Below are positions 6,382 to 10,054 of a stretch of 10,054 nt of DNA, in pieces (position 1 is the first letter of the stretch; the number at the start of each line of letters is the position of its first letter). The DNA comes from Gemmatimonadaceae bacterium. GTDB lineage: Bacteria > Gemmatimonadota > Gemmatimonadetes > Gemmatimonadales > Gemmatimonadaceae. The stretch spans positions 1-10,054 of the forward strand of contig JANWKK010000123.1 of the NCBI GenBank assembly GCA_025451425.1, given 5' to 3'. A program made the translations under genes and the position numbers. The notes below the pieces were generated by a model, which saw only the letters and a program-made list of their open reading frames with translations, was not told the origin of the DNA and did no database searches.

Positions 6382-7145
6382 CACTGCAGCCGCGGCACCA
6401 ACTCGTCGGCGAGCGCCGTGTACGCGCGCGACGCCGCGTCGTTAGGTGCCCGCAGCACCACGGGTTGCCCGGCGGCCACGGCGTCGACCGAAGCCATCGT
6501 TCGCGGCACCGCGATATCGAACACGAGCTGCGGCAGTTGCGCGCGCACATGCGCGGCGACCCGTTCCGATACGGCATTGCCCGGCTCGTACATCGTGAGC
6601 AGGATTCCGTCGAAAGTGAGCTGTTGGTTCTGACTGACGACGCCGCGAATGCCGCGCAGAATCTGCGCCGTCGTTTGCACCGCCGCCGGCTCGCACTGCA
6701 GTGGTACGAGCACGTGATCGCTGTTGGTGAGCACTCGTTGGACAATCGGGCCGAGTCCGGGCGGTGTATCGATCACGACGACGTAGCCACGCTCGCGCGC
6801 ACGCGTCAGCAGCTCCTCGAACCGCGGCGAGCTCGTGAAGCGGACGTGATAGTCCTCGTGCGTTCCGCCGTCCGCAATCGTTCCCGCCAGCGCCACGCGA
6901 AGCCATGGAAGCGTTGTCGGGCGGACGATGTCTTGCATCTCGATCTGCCCGTTGAGATAATCCGAAACTCCCAAGCGGTAATGCGGCGCGAGCATCCCGA
7001 GTCCATACCGCACCGATCCCTGCGGGTCGACGTCGACGAGCAGAGTCTTCACGCCGCGTCGAGCCATGGCGGCGGCGAGGTTGATCGCCGTCGTCGTCTT
7101 CCCCACGCCTCCCTTTTGGCTGACAATCGCGAGCACACGCCCCAC
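6381..7145 (-). CDS. Orphan ParA/Soj-family ATPase
   Basis: Deviant Walker-type ATPase of the ParA/MinD group, 254 residues, cytoplasmic. These proteins dimerise on ATP and usually bind DNA or membrane to position chromosomes, plasmids or protein complexes. Visible motifs: deviant Walker A KGGVGKTT (11-18) with the signature Lys11; switch I region VDVDPQGS (37-44) with Asp38 and Asp40; Walker B VVVIDTPPG (122-130). There is no N-terminal helix-turn-helix of the plasmid type Ia kind and no MinD-like amphipathic C-terminal helix. No ParB or parS-like site is seen in the window, so it is probably not the main chromosomal Soj. GTG at 7145 lies one base after the TAA of the TPR gene, and its own stop overlaps the lipoprotein ATG. 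This makes a tightly coupled trio. The partner that activates its ATPase is unknown. Confidence 0.9.
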   Translation of the reverse strand: MGRVLAIVSQKGGVGKTTTAINLAAAMARRGVKTLLVDVDPQGSVRYGLGMLAPHYRLGVSDYLNGQIEMQDIVRPTTLPWLRVALAGTIADGGTHEDYHVRFTSSPRFEELLTRARERGYVVVIDTPPGLGPIVQRVLTNSDHVLVPLQCEPAAVQTTAQILRGIRGVVSQNQQLTFDGILLTMYEPGNAVSERVAAHVRAQLPQLVFDIAVPRTMASVDAVAAGQPVVLRAPNDAASRAYTALADELVPRLQ

Positions 7146-7146
7146 G

Positions 7147-7602
7147 TTACGGCTCTGGCCCGTCGGAGATGGTATCCACGCCCGAACGCAATTCCTGAAG
7201 CGTCATTTCCGCGTGCCGCACCCAGCGCTCCGACTCTGGGCTCGACGGCGGCTTGGCCAAGAACGCCTCCAGGTGCTTCTCTGCCGACGTGCGGTCGTTG
7301 CGCTTGAGCAGAAGGAACGCGAGCCCGTAGTGCGAACCCGACAACTGCGGCGCGATCTCCAAAGAACGTCGATAGCAACGGATCGCGTCGTCCAACCGAC
7401 CCGTTTTGGAGAATGCGATGGCCATGTTTTGAAGAATCTTCGGATCATTCGGGCGATCGCGCAGCGCCAAACGATACGACGTCAACGCGGCGTCAAAGTC
7501 ACCCTGTCGCTCCAATGCTAACGCCTCGCTCAGATAATCGAGACGTTGAGGCTTCGTGCCACTTTGCGACTTACCGCCGACTAGGCGGCTCCACCAGGAC
7601 AT
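7147..7602 (-). CDS. Small TPR-repeat protein upstream of ParA
   Basis: A 151-residue protein with about three tetratricopeptide repeats, at roughly 21-52, 55-86 and 89-118. Typical TPR residues are visible, for example the A-x-A-L-x-x-Y pattern around residue 38-46 (AALTSYRLAL) and LDDAIRCYRRSLEIAP at 70-85. The N-terminus (MSWWSRLVGGK) is short, with two Trp residues and basic ones; it could touch the membrane but is not a clear signal peptide. TPRs are protein-binding scaffolds and have no activity of their own. It is the first gene of the coupled TPR-ParA-lipoprotein set, with only one base between its stop and the ParA start codon, so an adaptor or regulator of the ATPase is the natural guess. 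ATG at 7602 has no clear ribosome site. Confidence 0.85.
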   Translation of the reverse strand: MSWWSRLVGGKSQSGTKPQRLDYLSEALALERQGDFDAALTSYRLALRDRPNDPKILQNMAIAFSKTGRLDDAIRCYRRSLEIAPQLSGSHYGLAFLLLKRNDRTSAEKHLEAFLAKPPSSPESERWVRHAEMTLQELRSGVDTISDGPEP

Positions 7603-7711
7603 TGATTTCGACGGAAGGGCAGTGAGGCGGGTGTCGAGGCAGGCGGGGCGCGACGCGGCCCAGGCGGCAAAGCTATGCAGGGAAAGCGGTCAGGGCTAGC
7701 TTCACGACGGT

Positions 7712-7787
7712 GATTGGTGGTTGGTGGCAGGTGGCCGGTCACGAGGGCTCACCACACCCACCGACCACCGATCACCAAACACCAATC
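7712..7787. repeat. Large imperfect inverted repeat before the phosphoribosyltransferase
   Basis: Two 28-base arms (7712-7739 and 7760-7787) pair at 23 positions by Watson-Crick rules, one by G-T wobble, with four mismatches, around a 20-base loop. The arms are built from degenerate short units such as GGTGATT, GGTGGTT and GGTGGCA on the left and the complementary ACC-rich units on the right. The right arm ends six bases before the ATG at 7794 and takes up the region where a ribosome site should be. If transcribed, it would form a long hairpin at the start codon. Confidence 0.75.
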
Positions 7788-7793
7788 CCTGCC

Positions 7794-8321
7794 ATGACCC
7801 CACGCCGTACCTCCGTCGAACACTCAAAGGGCGTTTTCAATGTCGAGTGGCCGCTCTTTGGCGAGCTCTCGCGAGCGCTCGCGCTGAAGGTGTCGCGCGC
7901 CTACGACCCCGAAATTGTCATCGGCATCGCCACCGCCGGAGTTATCCCTGGCGCCGTGATCGCCGCGATCCTCGATCGTGAATTCCATTCCATAGTAGTC
8001 AGCCGCCGTTACGGCGCGGACGCGCCGCGCGACGTTCCCGCCGTACTCGGAAGCGTCCCGTCGGCCGTTCGAAATCGGCGTGTGCTCATTGTCGATGAAA
8101 CGTGCGACAGCGGCGACACGATGCGTCTCGCGGTCAACGCCATGACCGGTGCTGGCGCCGCGGCCGTCCGGACCGCGGTTGGATTCAAGACCGGATCCTA
8201 CGAGCCTGACTTCAGTTCGATTGCCACTGAGAGCACAATCGTGCTCCCCTGGGACCGCGAGATCCTCATCGACGGCGAGCTTGTAACAAACCCGCTGTAC
8301 GCCAGCGTGCTTGGCGGCTAG
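7794..8321 (+). CDS. COG2236-like phosphoribosyltransferase
   Basis: A 175-residue type I phosphoribosyltransferase. The PRPP-binding loop is clear: VLIVDETCDSGDT (97-109), with the acidic pair Asp101-Glu102 and the SGDT phosphate loop. Upstream, EIVIGIATAGVIPGAVIA (40-57) fits the conserved strand and PPi-loop region. Near the end, EPDFSSIATESTIVLPWDREI resembles the PDYYA...IVFPWE ending of the COG2236 (Hpt1-like) group, which acts on purine-type or unknown bases. The substrate cannot be decided from sequence; the short hood region argues against orotate PRTase. ATG at 7794 begins the protein. The frame is open back to 7710, but that part runs through the inverted repeat and codes for low-complexity His/Pro/Thr residues with no family match. 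Divergent from the TPR-ParA set and convergent with the V4R gene. Confidence 0.85.
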   Translation: MTPRRTSVEHSKGVFNVEWPLFGELSRALALKVSRAYDPEIVIGIATAGVIPGAVIAAILDREFHSIVVSRRYGADAPRDVPAVLGSVPSAVRNRRVLIVDETCDSGDTMRLAVNAMTGAGAAAVRTAVGFKTGSYEPDFSSIATESTIVLPWDREILIDGELVTNPLYASVLGG

Positions 8322-8348
8322 CTCTGCACCTTTGCCGCGCTCTAGCCT

Positions 8349-8917
8349 CTACGCACCGCGCTCGGCGCCCGTTACGGCGGCATCATACGCCAGCCCATTC
8401 CCCATCGCGTCATAGACGTGCTGCATGACCTCGGCGCTCGCGATGAGGAAGCGGCAGCGAGAAGCGCCCATCGATCGGCACTCGACCTCCATAACCGCCA
8501 GCGGGCTTCCCGCCAGACGTCCGAAGAAGTCGGCGAACAGTCCCGTGGTCAGGTAGCAGCCGGGAAATTCAAGGCCCGTCGACGCATCGGCCTCGGCCCA
8601 GTCGCCGCTGTCGACGACGGCGACCGATTCGCCGACGGTGCCGAGATCGAGAGAGCCCCAACCGAGCTCACCGAAAAATTGCGTCGCGCGCTGACCGAAC
8701 ATCGAAGCAGGTTGAGCCTCCGGCGCGCCGTAGCCGCGTGCCTTGAGCCACACCGTGAACGCGTCGAAGAGCGTCGCGCCACCCGCGTAGCCAGCGTTCT
8801 GCAGATGCATAGCGGCCTGCGGCCCGTTCTCGCGGAGCAGGGAAGCACAAAGCGCCACGAGCGTTTCGCGCGTCAGTCCCACCATCGCATTCGCTGGCAG
8901 GTCGATCGAGTGCGCCA

Positions 8918-8918
<1 letters not shown>
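8349..8918 (-). CDS. V4R (4-vinyl reductase-like) domain protein
   Basis: A 189-residue soluble protein. Residues 90-165 match the V4R small-molecule-binding domain, which is named after bacteriochlorophyll 4-vinyl reductase but is mostly found in sensors and regulators (XylR/DmpR N-termini). The clearest signature is VECRSMGASRCRFLI (145-159), with Cys147 and Cys155 in the conserved C-x-x-x-G-x-x-x-C region; Cys121 lies in FPGCYLTTGLFADFF. There is no DNA-binding or output domain, so it is a stand-alone ligand- or metal-binding module; V4R cysteines may bind a metal, but this is not shown here. ATG at 8918 overlaps the ligA stop by one base (TGATG), with GGAG nine bases upstream, so it is probably translated with ligA. 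The physiological link to DNA ligase is unclear. Confidence 0.82.

Positions 8919-10054
<1,136 letters not shown>

Noticed and set aside
6381..7145. ParA as evidence of a plasmid or integrated mobile element
   Set aside because: There is no ParB, replication gene, integrase or transposase, and the flanking genes (ligA, fatty acid activation) are ordinary chromosomal ones with similar codon use.
6465..7307. A 280-codon plus-strand ORF antisense to ParA and the TPR gene
   Set aside because: It is rich in Arg and His, has no recognisable domain, and lies opposite two well-supported genes; such shadows are common in GC-rich DNA.
7710..7793. N-terminal extension of the phosphoribosyltransferase by 28 residues
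   Set aside because: The extension is a translation of the inverted repeat, low in complexity and outside the family; the ATG at 7794 gives a normal protein.

Overview
The window is about 10 kb of GC-rich, densely packed bacterial chromosome with ten protein-coding genes, two of them cut by the window edges. It has no rRNA or tRNA genes, no CRISPR array, no insertion sequence and no sign of phage or plasmid. The best taxonomic guess is Gemmatimonadota or a neighbouring phylum. That rests on the GC-rich codon use, the mix of families and the style of the Ig-like lipoprotein; there is no marker gene here that proves it.

Layout from left to right. (1) Positions 2-1222, plus strand: an ArsB/NhaD/SLC13-type membrane permease whose first codons lie outside the window. 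(2) Positions 1233-1400, minus strand: a two-helix mini membrane protein of the Lmo0937/DUF5670 type, convergent with the permease. (3) Positions 1401-1744: a 344-base divergent intergenic region with several strong dyads, including a 13-bp GC-rich hairpin. (4) Positions 1745-3542, plus strand: a three-gene run. It encodes a eukaryote-like 6-pyruvoyl-tetrahydropterin synthase, a short-chain dehydrogenase/reductase, and a Trm112-like zinc-ribbon protein with a degenerate methyltransferase-like body. (5) Positions 3618-7602, minus strand, transcribed right to left: TPR protein, then orphan ParA ATPase, then Ig-like lipoprotein (1-base gap, then 1-base overlap), followed after about 100 bases by an AMP-forming long-chain acyl-CoA synthetase. 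(6) Positions 7794-8321, plus strand: a COG2236-like phosphoribosyltransferase, preceded by a large imperfect inverted repeat that ends close to its start codon. (7) Positions 8349-10054, minus strand: the C-terminal half of NAD-dependent DNA ligase LigA, overlapping by one base a small V4R-domain protein downstream of it.

Two sets of genes look as if they work together. The PTPS plus SDR pair could make a reduced pterin of the tetrahydrobiopterin type: PTPS makes 6-pyruvoyl-tetrahydropterin, and sepiapterin reductases are SDRs. The TPR-ParA-lipoprotein trio is so tightly coupled that it probably serves one cell-envelope or positioning function, although no ParB is present. The most unusual signal at sequence level is the 7-mer CCTAACG (or its complement). 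It occurs nine times on both strands, mostly inside genes, where roughly one occurrence would be expected by chance.
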